Below, in pieces: positions 54,184 through 64,000 of a stretch of 64,000 nt of DNA. Each line of letters begins with the position of its first letter. Positions within the stretch are counted from its first letter, which is position 1. A program made the position numbers and the translations under genes. The stretch spans positions 127,508,561 to 127,572,560 of the forward strand of contig NC_035448.2 in assembly GCF_002127325.2 (NCBI RefSeq), given 5' to 3'. The notes below the pieces were generated by a model. That model searched no databases. It was not told the DNA's origin and saw nothing but the letters and a program-made list of their open reading frames with translations. Source of the stretch: Helianthus annuus (lineage: Eukaryota; Streptophyta; Magnoliopsida; Asterales; Asteraceae).

Positions 54184-57048
54184 CCAAAGTTAGAAGATAT
54201 TCCAGTCATGAAGGAGTATCCTGAAGTCTTTCCAGAAGACTTGCCAGGATTGTCGCCTCAAAGGCAAGTCGAGTTTCACATAGACTTAGTTCCAGGCGCC
54301 GCGCCTGTAGCTAAGGCACCCTATCGACTTGCGCCTTCGGAGATGCAAGAGCTGTCAACACAACTCCAGGACCTGTTGGACAAAGGATTTATCCGACCAA
54401 GCTTCTCGCCTTGGGGAGCTCCAGTTTTGTTTGTCAAGAAGAAAGATGGTAGTTTTCGTATGTGTATCGCCTACCGGGAGCTGAATAAATTGACCATCAA
54501 GAACAGATATCCGTTGCCAAAGATCAATGACATGTTCGATCAGTTGCAAGGTTCAAGTTTCTACTCAAAGATCGATCTTCGATCAGGTTATCACCAGTTG
54601 AGAATACAAGAGGAAAGTATTCCCAAGATTGCTTTTAGGACTCGTTATAGACATTACGAGTTCTTGGTTATGTCGTTCGGTCTGACAAACGCGCCAGCTG
54701 TATTCATGGATTTGATGAACCGAGTTTGTAAGCCGTACCTCGATAAGTTTGTGATTGTGTTCATTGATGACATTTTGATCTACTCAAAGACGAAGGAAGA
54801 GCATGAACAACATTTAAGAGCCATTTTAGAGCTACTTAAGAAGGAGAAGTTGTACGCAAAATTCTCGAAGTGCGAGTTCTGGTTACGCGAAGTCCAGTTT
54901 CTTGGACATGTGGTTAATGGAAATGGAATTCATGTGGATCCCACAAAGATCGTGGCGATTAAGAACTGGGAGACTCCAAAGACGCCAACCGGGATTCGAC
55001 AGTTCTTACGTTTGGCTGGTTACTATCGAAGGTTCATCGAGGATTTCTCGAAAATCGCTCAACCTTTGACCTCCTTACCCAAAAAGACAAAAAGTTTGAT
55101 TAGGGAGACAAACAGGAAGAGGCATTTCAGCTGTTGAAAAACAAGCTTTGTGACGCGCCAATTTTATCTCTTCCCGAAGGCACGGACGACTTCGTGGTAT
55201 ATTGCGACGCCTCATGCCAAGGCTTAGGCTGCGTGCTGATGCAGCGACAGAAGGTTATAGCATATGTGTCTCGCCAGTTAAAGGTCCACAAGAAAAATTA
55301 TACCACGCATGACTTGGAGTTAGGCGCGGTGGTATTTGCGTTGAAGAATTTGGCGACATTACTTATATGGCACGCGATGTACAATCTATACCGATCACAA
55401 GAGCCTACAGCACATATTTAATCAGAAAGAGCTTAACATGAGGTAAAGAAGCTGGGTTGAACTACTGAACGACTATGACTGTGAGATCAAGTATCACCTA
55501 GGGAAGGCGAATGTGGTCGCCGATGCCCTGAGTCGAAAGGAAAGGATCAAGCCCATAAGGGTTAGGGCTTTAGAAATGATTGTCCAGACAGACCTCTCAT
55601 TGCGCATTCGTGTCGCACAAATAGAAGCTCTTAAAGAAAGGAATATTGAGGATGAGTATCTCCGTGGGATGGAGAAGCAGTTGGTACCAAACGGGGAAGG
55701 AATTTTATGCTTCATGAAACGAATTTGGGTTATTTTATTTGGTGGTTTAAGGAAGGTTATTTTTTATGAAGCTCACAAATCTCGGTACTCGATTCATCCA
55801 GGAGCGGATAAGATGTACCAAGATCTTAAGGATCTCTATTGGTGGCCAAGGATGAAAGGCGATGTCGCGATATATGTTGGTAAATGTTTAACTTGCGCCA
55901 AAGTGAAAGCCGAGTACCAGAAGCCTTCAGGTCTTCTGCAGCAACCTGAAATACCCAAATGGAAATGGGAACAAATTTCAATGGACTTCATAATGAAATT
56001 TCCAAGGACGCCCAAGGGCCATGATACAATTTGGGTAATTGTAGACCATTTAACGAAATCTGCACACTTCTTACCAATCAAGGAAAAAGACAACACGAGT
56101 AAACTGGCTGAGATATACACGAGGGAGATTGTTGCATGACATGGAGTGCCTCTCTCAGTTATCTCTGATAGAGATGGACGCTTCGTGTCAAGGATTTGGC
56201 AATCCTTTCAAGAACCTTTTGGTTCTCAGTTAAATCTGAGTACTGCCTTTCACCCTCAAACAGACGGGCAGAGTGAACGGACGATTCAGACATTAGAAGA
56301 CATGCTGCTAGCTTGCGTAATGGATTTAGGTGGAAGTTGGGACACTCACCTACCATTGGTTGAATTTTCGTACAATAACAGTTACCATGCAAGTATTCAA
56401 GCCGCACCATTCGAAGCTCTCTATGGACGCAAATGTCGATCACCGATTTGTTGGGCTGATGCGGGTGATAGACAACTAGTGGGTCCGGAAATAGTCCAAG
56501 AAACGACCGACAAGATTGCGCAAATCCGAGAGCGCATCAAAGCGGCTCGTGATCGACAAAAGAGCTATGCGGACCGAAGGAGGAAACCTTTGGAATTTGA
56601 GGTGGGAGATATGGTGTTACTGAAGGTTTCACCCTGGAAGGGTGTGGCACGCTTTGGGAAGCGTGAGAAGTTGAATCCGAGATACATTGGTCCATTCAAA
56701 ATTCTGAAAAGGGTTGGTTTGGTAGCATACAAGTTGGACCTACCATCTGAACTTAATGGTGTTCATGATACATTCCATGTATCAAACCTGAAAAAGAGTC
56801 CAACTCAAGAGACAGTGGTCATTCCTGCCGACAAAGTTCATATCGACGACACACTCCACTTTACTGAAGAACCCGTTGAGGTTACGGATTGGAAAGTTAA
56901 CAAGACACGCCGGAGTAGTGTCAAACTCGTCAAAGTTCGATGGAATGCACGGCATGGGCCAGAATTCACGTGGGAACGTGAGGATCGTATGAAAGAGAAG
57001 TACCCACATTTGTTCCCCCAGACCCCTGCAGCTAGAAGCAGAACCTAA
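54184..57048 (+). pseudogene. Reverse transcriptase, RNase H, integrase and chromodomain-like tail of element B
   Basis: Reverse transcriptase has [23 protein letters not shown] and [10 protein letters not shown], and its usual [10 protein letters not shown] reads [10 protein letters not shown]. The frame is lost near 55095, where a G is missing and a Trp codon has become TAG. RNase H ([12 protein letters not shown]) shifts again near 55350. TAA at about 55445 replaces an expected Gln. Integrase carries the zinc finger (HKSRYSIHPGAD, CLTCAKVK), SMDFIMKFP, TGA at 56137-56139 where an Arg codon is expected, then SDRDGRF and [17 protein letters not shown]. The tail [18 protein letters not shown] is the Tekay chromodomain-like region. 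The final stop is at 57046-57048. Confidence 0.9.
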
Positions 57049-57072
57049 AATTTCAGGACAAAATTTTCTTAA

Positions 57073-57083
57073 CGGGGGGAGAA
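57073..57083 (+). other. Polypurine tract of element B
   Basis: CGGGGGGAGAA directly before the 3' LTR start TGTGACAACC. Confidence 0.8.
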
Positions 57084-58509
57084 TGTGACAACCCTCACAA
57101 TTACAGGTATCCGTACACTTAATTAATATTAAATTTGTGCTTAATGACTGTGCTTGATTACAACTGATGGTTAAACTGCTTTCTGATTTCTGTTACATAC
57201 ATACATACATATGCATCACATTTCATACTGTCACACCATTTATTACACACCACCTTTAGTGACAAACTTGATGCACAAAGCACAGTTAGCACAGTGAGCG
57301 GATAACCCAGATACCATGCTGACAATGCCAGCACATAGACAGACAATGTTTTAAGGCCAGTATGAGCCGGAGACAAGATACTACACTAGTATGGAGTGTA
57401 GGGAAGTGAGGACCATAAAACTGCGTCACTAGGTGATAGTTAAAGTGCCGGGAAGTGCCTAAAATACACTTAAACTGCAAAATTTTGCATCTATTAACAA
57501 AATTCAACGTTTAAGTATCCTAGTCACTTGCAAAAATATGGCAAAATGATCCTGTATGCTTTCCTAAGTGTCGGGAATTAAAAGGGGTCACTAAAAGTTA
57601 CATAAAGGACACTTTACAATATCACTTAGCACTTTAACGGAACGGTATCCAACCAAACAACTGGACATAACCCGGAATACAAAAATATTGTTAAAAACGT
57701 TGTTACACTTTTCTGAGCTAGTTATGGTCCCCGAGCACTATAACACCTTACGTAATACCCGGTACACACTAAACACTAGACATAACATTAAACTCCCACT
57801 AATTAACTTATTTACCCACAAATTTACAAATAACCCCCCCCCCCATATAGTAACTGTCCCCATGGGACCCATTACAAGATTTTTTTTATAAATCTTGCAA
57901 ATTCCTAAGAGATTACCTAGGGAATATGAAGATTATGATTGTACTTGCACTCACCATTAACATTTACACTTAGCACCCATATCTAATCACTTAGTTATCA
58001 TTCAACTTACACTAACCCCCCCCCCAATTCTTGGCTGATTTTCGGCTCACATGGTCCCACACCACAAGAACTCTTAAATCCTTAATTTCCCCATGCAATC
58101 TCTTTAGAGATTATAGTGATTGTGTTTGTACTATCTTGGACATAAGGACCATTGGTTAAAAGGGGATTGGATTATTATAAGTTCACTAACATTCTCATCA
58201 TCATCACCAACACAAAAACACCTCTCTCCCTCTTCATTACTCTCGGCCGAACTACTCTCCCCACATACCACCCACTTTCAATTCTTGTACAAGTATTCCA
58301 AGACTCTTACAAGGTGTATCAAGGTGAAGCACGAAGAGTGGAGCTCACGGTTTGTCAAGGACCTCCCTCGTTTGCCTTTATCCACTCATTTTTCAAGCTT
58401 GTTTCTTCCCTTACTTCAAAGCTAGTAGTAAGCTTCTTCGATCATCTTTTATTTTGTATTTATTGTGGTTAATGATTATATTATGATGCTAATACAAGAA
58501 CACTAAAAG
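57084..58509 (+). mobile_element. 3' LTR of element B, unit 1, truncated at the duplication join
   Basis: Matches the first 1.4 kb of the 5' LTR, with the site of element D intact (about 57847-57856). It breaks after AACACTAAAAG at 58509, so about 2.3 kb including the TATA box and LTR end are missing. A copied filler and then flank sequence of the second unit follow. Confidence 0.9.
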
Positions 58510-58527
58510 CTAGTAGTAAGCTTCTTC
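58506..58527. other. Tandem duplication join with templated filler
   Basis: AAAGCTAGTAGTAAGCTTCT(TC) at the join is a copy of the LTR sequence about 88 bases upstream (58418-58439). It then passes through the shared TTC into the flank sequence that starts at 24146 in unit 1. The copied filler plus microhomology marks an end-joining or template-switch event. Confidence 0.8.
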
Positions 58528-60256
58528 AAGCTGTTTTGTTTTGTTGCATGTTCAGTTCCTGCACTCATGTTACTCGATAATCTGACATTTCCAGCATGCA
58601 TGGTCAGTGTAAACAGGCCAGGGGTGACCTAGGGAGTGTAGCCATGCATTTGCAAGTCTTGGACATATTGAAAAATTCTCCCGATACTAGAATTGTGATA
58701 TTTACACTTTTAACCCCTATTCTTGGAAACTTCAATATACTTCAAAATTTTGAATCGGATTTTTATGGAACTTTTATCAAATGTTCATGAGGGTGTAATA
58801 ATGTATTACAAAGACTTGGGAATGTTAATAGGTCACTCAGAGGTAAAAATTAACATCTTGACACTTTTAACCCCTGTGTTTTATAACTTTTGATCTTTAA
58901 GCGCAAACGACTTTTAGTGTCTGACAATTTATTCAAAAATGAATATGGACATTATACAGAGTCATTCAGGGGCACAAGTTTGGCATGTTGACGCTTTTGG
59001 TCCTTTTCTTTACATCTTTGCATTGTTTGACAGTTTTAGTCCCTCAAGATATTTTAAATCACAATTAGGGTTTATGACACGTGTCACCAATGTAATGGAT
59101 GTGATTTTACGAGGTGTTACATCAAGTAACGAAATCCATCCCTCTATATGTGGGTATGTAATGTATCAAACGAAGTTACAAAACCAACGCAGTTAGTTGT
59201 TTTTACCAACCAAAACATGCTTTTATTCACTTAAAGAAGAAAACAAACATGCAGACTTAGCAAGCAGCTAATGCCTACATAGTACAAAACCCAAAGGGGA
59301 CCAAAACCAATAGAAAGCAAACAAAGAAGGATTATAGACATGGTTGGTCAGCAGGTGATATTCTTAAACTTACTCCAATCTTCCAGGCTTAAGGTTGCAA
59401 CCTTGTATCTTTTGACCATCCACCAGTAATCATTCTCTTTTATCTTATCTATACGACATTAGTCGCCTCCACTTTGTTTGGAGGATCAGTAGCAATATCG
59501 TCCGATGGATCAACTTCAAGATCACCATTAAAGAGGCTATATCCCGGCAGACCAAGATCATGTTTCGTTTTTTTTTTTTTTTTGAAGAAATAAATCATAC
59601 CTTAGACGTTTCCATGACAATGTGGATTCAAAAAGTTACCATTTGCTCCCAGGTAGGATGACCTAGAATAGTTGTCCAATACTCCAATATACCTAAAACA
59701 AAATGTATATGAATCAATAATGAGTCTCAGTTAGAGTGGGCAACGAGTCAAAACAAATAATTTTGGCCTGTTTTCTTGAACAATATATGTTCAAACACAC
59801 ATTTTACATATGCCAAAGAAAGCTTCATCAGCACATAAATTAGTGAATTTTCAAGTGCATTGGCCACTGTCAAGCTATCACCGCCTTGATTTGATCCTAA
59901 ATGTAAATAACCAGAACTCTACAAAAAGTATATTCTTATTTTATCATCTCTTAATCAATTAACCATTTAACATGATTGAAAATAATCAGGATGCCATTCT
60001 TGCTTTGACCTTCCTCTTTGCTGCAGAGAGGAAAAAGTGTTGTTATTAGTGAATAACAGTAGTATGAACTTTTAGTAATACATCTAGAATATAACACTAT
60101 GATTGTAAAGCTTGCATTGTAGTTTTGACCTGCTACATTAGTAAGCTTTTTAATGGAGTATACTATTACACTAATAACATAAGTTTGTAGTTATATAACT
60201 GAATAAATTTATGATTGTATACGTAAAATGGTAAATAAGATTACAATGATTTATAT
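58525..60256. repeat. Tandem duplication unit 2, flank with empty site for element C
   Basis: Co-linear with 24146-24916 plus 33855-34826. The element C target, AAAAC-CCAAA-GGGGACC, is present once at about 59286-59302. Differences from unit 1 are scattered substitutions and small indels (for example ACACATATAGTAAA missing near 59557). It ends where the second family B LTR begins. Confidence 0.9.
59449..59896 (-). pseudogene. 3'-end remnant of an unidentified host gene, copy 2
   Basis: Same exon-like pieces as at 34008-34465: a piece after AG at 59896 with GGDSLTVANALE-like coding (a few substitutions), the EYWTTILGHPTWEQM piece with the same internal stop, and a last piece ending DPPNKVEATNVV with TAG at 59449-59451. 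In this copy the segment just upstream of the last piece is shorter by 14 bases. Because element C is absent, the putative 3' UTR is continuous to the left. Confidence 0.35.
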
Positions 60257-63200
60257 TGTGACAACCCTCACAATTACAGGTATCCGTACACTTAATTAAC
60301 ATTAAATTTGTGCTTAACAACTGTGCTTGATTACAACTGATGGTTAAACTGCTTTCTGATTTCTGTTACATACATACATATGCATCACATTTCATACTGT
60401 CACTCCATTTATTACACACCACCTTTAGTGACAAACTTGATGCACAAAACACAGTTAGCACAGTGAGCGAATAACCCAGATACCATGCTGACAATGCCAG
60501 CACATAGACAGACAATGTTTTGAGGCTAGTATGAGCCAGAGACAGGATACTACACTAGTATGGAGTGTAGGGAAGTGGAGACCATAAAACTACATCACTA
60601 GGTGATAGTTAAAATGCCGGGAAGTGCCTAAAACACACTTAAACTGCAAAATTCTGCATCTATTAACAAAATTCAGCATTTAAATATGCTAGTCACTTGC
60701 AAAAATATGGCAAAATGATCCTGTATGCTTTCCTAAGTGTCGGGAATTAAACGGGGTCACTAAAAGTTACATAAAGGACACTTTACAATATCACTTAGCA
60801 CTTTAACGGAACGGTATCCAACCAAACAACCGGACATAACCCGGAATACAAAAATGTTGTTACACTTTTCTGAGCTAGTTATGGTCCCCGAGCACTATAA
60901 CACCTTACGTAATACCCGGTACACACTAAACACTAGACATAACATTAAACTCCCACTAATTAACTTATTTACCCACAAATTTACAAATAACCCCCCCCCC
61001 TCTCATATAGTAACCGTCCCCATGGGACCTATTACAAGATTTTTTTTTATAAATCTTGCAAATTCCTAAGAGATTACCTAGGGAATATGAAGATTATGAT
61101 TGTACTTGCACTCACCATTAACATTTACACTTAGCACCCATATCTAATCACTTAATTATCATTCAACTTACACTAAACCCCCCCAATTCTTGGCTGATTT
61201 TCGGCTCACATGGCCCCACACCACAAGAACCCTTAAATTCTTAATTCCCCATGCAATCTCTTTAGAGATTATAGTGATTGTGTTTGTACTATCTTGGACA
61301 TAAGGACCATTGGTTAAAAGGGGATTAGAGTGTTATAAGTTCACTAACATTCTCATCATCATCACCAACACAAAAACACCTCTCTCCCTCTTCATTACTC
61401 TCGGCTGAACTACTCTCCCCACACACCACCCACTTTCAATTCTTGTACAAGTATTCCAAGACTCTTACAAGGTGTATCAAGGTGAAGCACGAAGTGTGGA
61501 GCTCACGGTTTGTCAAGGACCTCCCTCGTTTGCCTTTATCCACTCATTTTTCAAGCTTGTCTTCAAAGCTAGTAGTAAGCTTCTTCGATCATCTTTTATT
61601 TTGTATTTATTGTGGTTAATGATTATATTATGATGCTAATACTAGAACACTAAAAGATCATGAACACAAACTTGAACACAAAGCTAACTTGATGCTAAAA
61701 TAAGATGAACTCTTGATAAAATAAAGTTGTTTTGATATTGTTGTTGTTTATTTGGTGATTACTAGTAATAGGATGTTTAACATCATGGATGAACTTGTTA
61801 AAGTAAGATTAAAAACTTAAGTTAACAAGTTCGGAGGTGATTAGTGATCTACATAAAAGAATCACCTCCATGTTTCGACATAAACTTGGTAACCAAGTGA
61901 TTTCTTGAAAAATAAGTGAACTAAGAGGGTAGATGGTCGTATGGACCTGAGGTTTACAAATAATTTTTCTAGACAAACCAAGTTAAAAGACGGATTTTTG
62001 AAAAAGTCATGATTCTTACATTATTTTTGGAAGGAAATAAATTATGAATAGTAGTGAGATATGGAAATGTTGTAAATGGATATTTTTGTAAAATAAGTTC
62101 ATAAGTTGTGAACATCTAAAAATCCCGAGAGCGAGATTTTAACAAAAATAAACATACTTTAGAGGGTAACTAAACTCACTAAACACCCCACTAAGTTACC
62201 ACGTGTTTTTTACAAAAGACCAAGTTCATGTTGTTATGAAAAGTGCATTGTTTATACACTTGACTAGTGTAAGGTTGTTTAGTAACTTGTTGTTGGTTGA
62301 TTTAAATGATTTCCGAAAAGAAAATGATATGCTAATAAGCATGGGCACCTCCATTTACAAAGGAAACTCTGACGAAATTTTCTAAAATTTCAACACTTAG
62401 AAAATATTTTTCTAACAAGTGTTTAAAATTATATTTTTAACTTTGTTTTCAAAATAATCTTCGACATAGTTTTATTACAAAATACCAAGTATCGGAGGTT
62501 GATTTTACAAATAAAAATGGATAAGTATGTATTTAAGATATATATTTTATACAAGACACTTGTGTGAATATTTGTATATTTTGTGAACTAGTTATATTAT
62601 TTTAGGGTAAAATAATATAACTTAACAAATATCCTGGAAAATTACAACTCCAAAATAATACCAAAACTTTCACGGAATAAATATTAAGTTACGCATTTGT
62701 TATTGCAACACGAAACGCTAAAACATAACTTATGGAATATTCCGGAAAATACTCCTACACATACATTTTTGGTAAAATATTATTTTGGAAATTAATGAAG
62801 TAAAATATATTATTTTTGGGAAAAATATATATACTTTGAATTAAGATGTTTTTGGATAAATAATTTAAATATATTTTTCTAAGTGGGACTTAAAATATAT
62901 TTTTCAGAATTACGATAATACATGTATAAATACCCCGATCCTTGAGAAGGAAATACGAAGTTAATACTTGTGAAGTATGAATACGAAATATTGTTTAACG
63001 ATTATTCCAAAACAAAATATAATTTAAAGTTAAGTTAATTATCTTAACTAATAATTATAACTTGGAATAATATTCGGAAACTTAAGAGTCGCAACTCAAA
63101 AACATTAAACCCTAAGCCAGACACGACCCGTTCGTCTAATAGACAATAGTATGTTGTAGGTTGTCTCGTAGCGGACCAAGTTTGAGTTGACGATTACGAT

Positions 63201-64000
63201 TCAGGAGATGCACTACAGTGAGTTCATGTCCCCCTTTTCTCTTAACTATTTCCAGTTTTATACTTCGGGGGTGAAATACATGTTACAATTATTACAGACA
63301 TTTTTATACATGGTATGGTTAGCTTAAGGAGGGTTTTACTACGTGATCATGTGAGTGGTGGGCATGACACTTAAGGCCATTAATCCTCATTGTAGGACCA
63401 AGGGACATGAGTGATAGATCTATTTGGGTGTAGCGAGCCCACACCCGTGAGGCCGGGGCGGTCCATAGTGGTGACTATGTCTTCATACCGGAGACAAATT
63501 TGTTAGGTTTGAGTCTTCCTGCACCAATTTCACACATACCATTGGCTTTGCAACCCATTGGTGATCAGTTTTTCCTTAATTGCTACATACCAGGGATTTT
63601 CATACATACAGGCATACTTTAAAGATTTATACATACTCACTTACACATGAATTCGCTCAACTTTTTGTTGATTTTTCAAACTACATGTATTTCAGGAAAC
63701 TAAGGGATCTGGCAAGTGTCTGTGCATGTCAAGCTGCGTCGAATAAAGATGACATCCAGGGTAGTTGGTTTAGGAGGTGTAACCTTACCTGGACGGGTTA
63801 CATATCTTTAAACCACGTTCTATTTAAGTCTTTTGTTGTGTCTTATGAACACGTCTTAAACAAGTATGGTTTGTAATTTATCCTAAGTGTCGACATTATC
63901 AAACAATGACGTTGTGGTAGTATTAAACTTAATGAATGGATGATCATCTTGTGTTTTATTTTCATATAGCATTGTTATGATTGTTGCTATGGTATTAAGA
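60257..64000 (+). mobile_element. 5' LTR of element B, unit 2, runs off the window
   Basis: Starts TGTGACAACC, with no element D at its target (single GTAAC at about 61011). TATA box is at 62925-62932. By alignment with 47052-49995, 47 more bases are expected, putting the LTR end near 64047. No gene is seen. It carries 106 bases (62051-62156) missing from unit 1, and lacks about 12 bases near 60855 that unit 1 has. Confidence 0.92.
62925..62932 (+). promoter_or_regulatory. Probable LTR TATA box, unit 2
   Basis: TATAAATA, same setting as 48870-48877. Confidence 0.6.

Larger units (their letters stand above)
34827..58509 (+). mobile_element. Element B, unit 1: large Tekay-like retrotransposon, 3' LTR cut
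   Basis: The 5' LTR (34827-35594 plus 47052-49995) is split by element D. The interior is 49996-57083 and the partial 3' LTR is 57084-58509. The LTR starts TGTGACAACC and ends GGTGTGACA. Without element D the element would be about 12.2 kb here and near 14.5 kb with two complete LTRs. The interior carries a hairpin array, its own type of ORF1, and gag-pol with a Tekay chromodomain-like tail. Confidence 0.9.

Noticed and set aside
54355..54549. Minus-strand ORF in element B reverse transcriptase
   Set aside because: Antisense shadow of conserved reverse transcriptase motifs.
57286..57507. Conserved 73-74-codon minus ORF in family B LTRs (also 35025-35249)
   Set aside because: Seen in two LTR copies but broken in the third (60257 copy), with no codon-like pattern of change. 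LTR identity alone explains it.

Overview
This window is repeat-dense plant nuclear DNA with no intact host gene. It is AT-rich and is almost entirely nested LTR retrotransposons carrying plant-type lineages: Tekay/Del chromoviruses primed by initiator-Met tRNA, a Tat-clade element with two RNase H domains and an antisense extra ORF, an Athila-like non-autonomous element, and a hAT-type MITE. A dicot, and probably an Asteraceae species, is my impression from the element families, but the sequence alone does not prove it.

Layout, left to right. 1-1507 is a minus-strand start of a Tekay-like element (family A: ORF1 fragment, PBS, truncated LTR). 1508-1858 is a minus-strand LTR end of family B, followed by an (AT)n tract. 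1932-6548 is a decayed plus-strand family A body (A1) with a truncated 3' LTR. 6549-22352 is a second family A element on the minus strand (A2), whose 3' LTR is split by a 7.3-kb Athila-like non-autonomous element (7729-15017, target duplication GAGAC). 22353-24145 is non-coding, LTR-like DNA.

24146-58524 and 58525 to the window end are two units of a tandem duplication. Each unit starts with a short flank that holds the 3' end of an unidentified host gene on the minus strand, followed by a large family B Tekay element with LTRs of about 3.7 kb. In unit 1 the flank is split by Tekay element C (24917-33849). The 5' LTR of B is split by Tat-type element D (35595-47051), whose antisense ORF is in turn split by a hAT MITE (38133-38760). 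Unit 2 still shows the empty sites for C and D, so both insertions are younger than the duplication or occurred on one copy only. Unit 2 runs off the window 3744 bases into its LTR.

How the parts work. The autonomous elements encode gag, protease, reverse transcriptase, RNase H and integrase. The Tekay copies end in a chromodomain-like tail and carry an extra ORF between the PBS and gag. Every gag-pol here is broken by stops or frameshifts. C and D are the least damaged. The most unusual signal is an array of twelve hairpin units with compensatory stem changes just downstream of the family B PBS (50171-50426). More broadly, each element family carries its own short dispersed palindrome.
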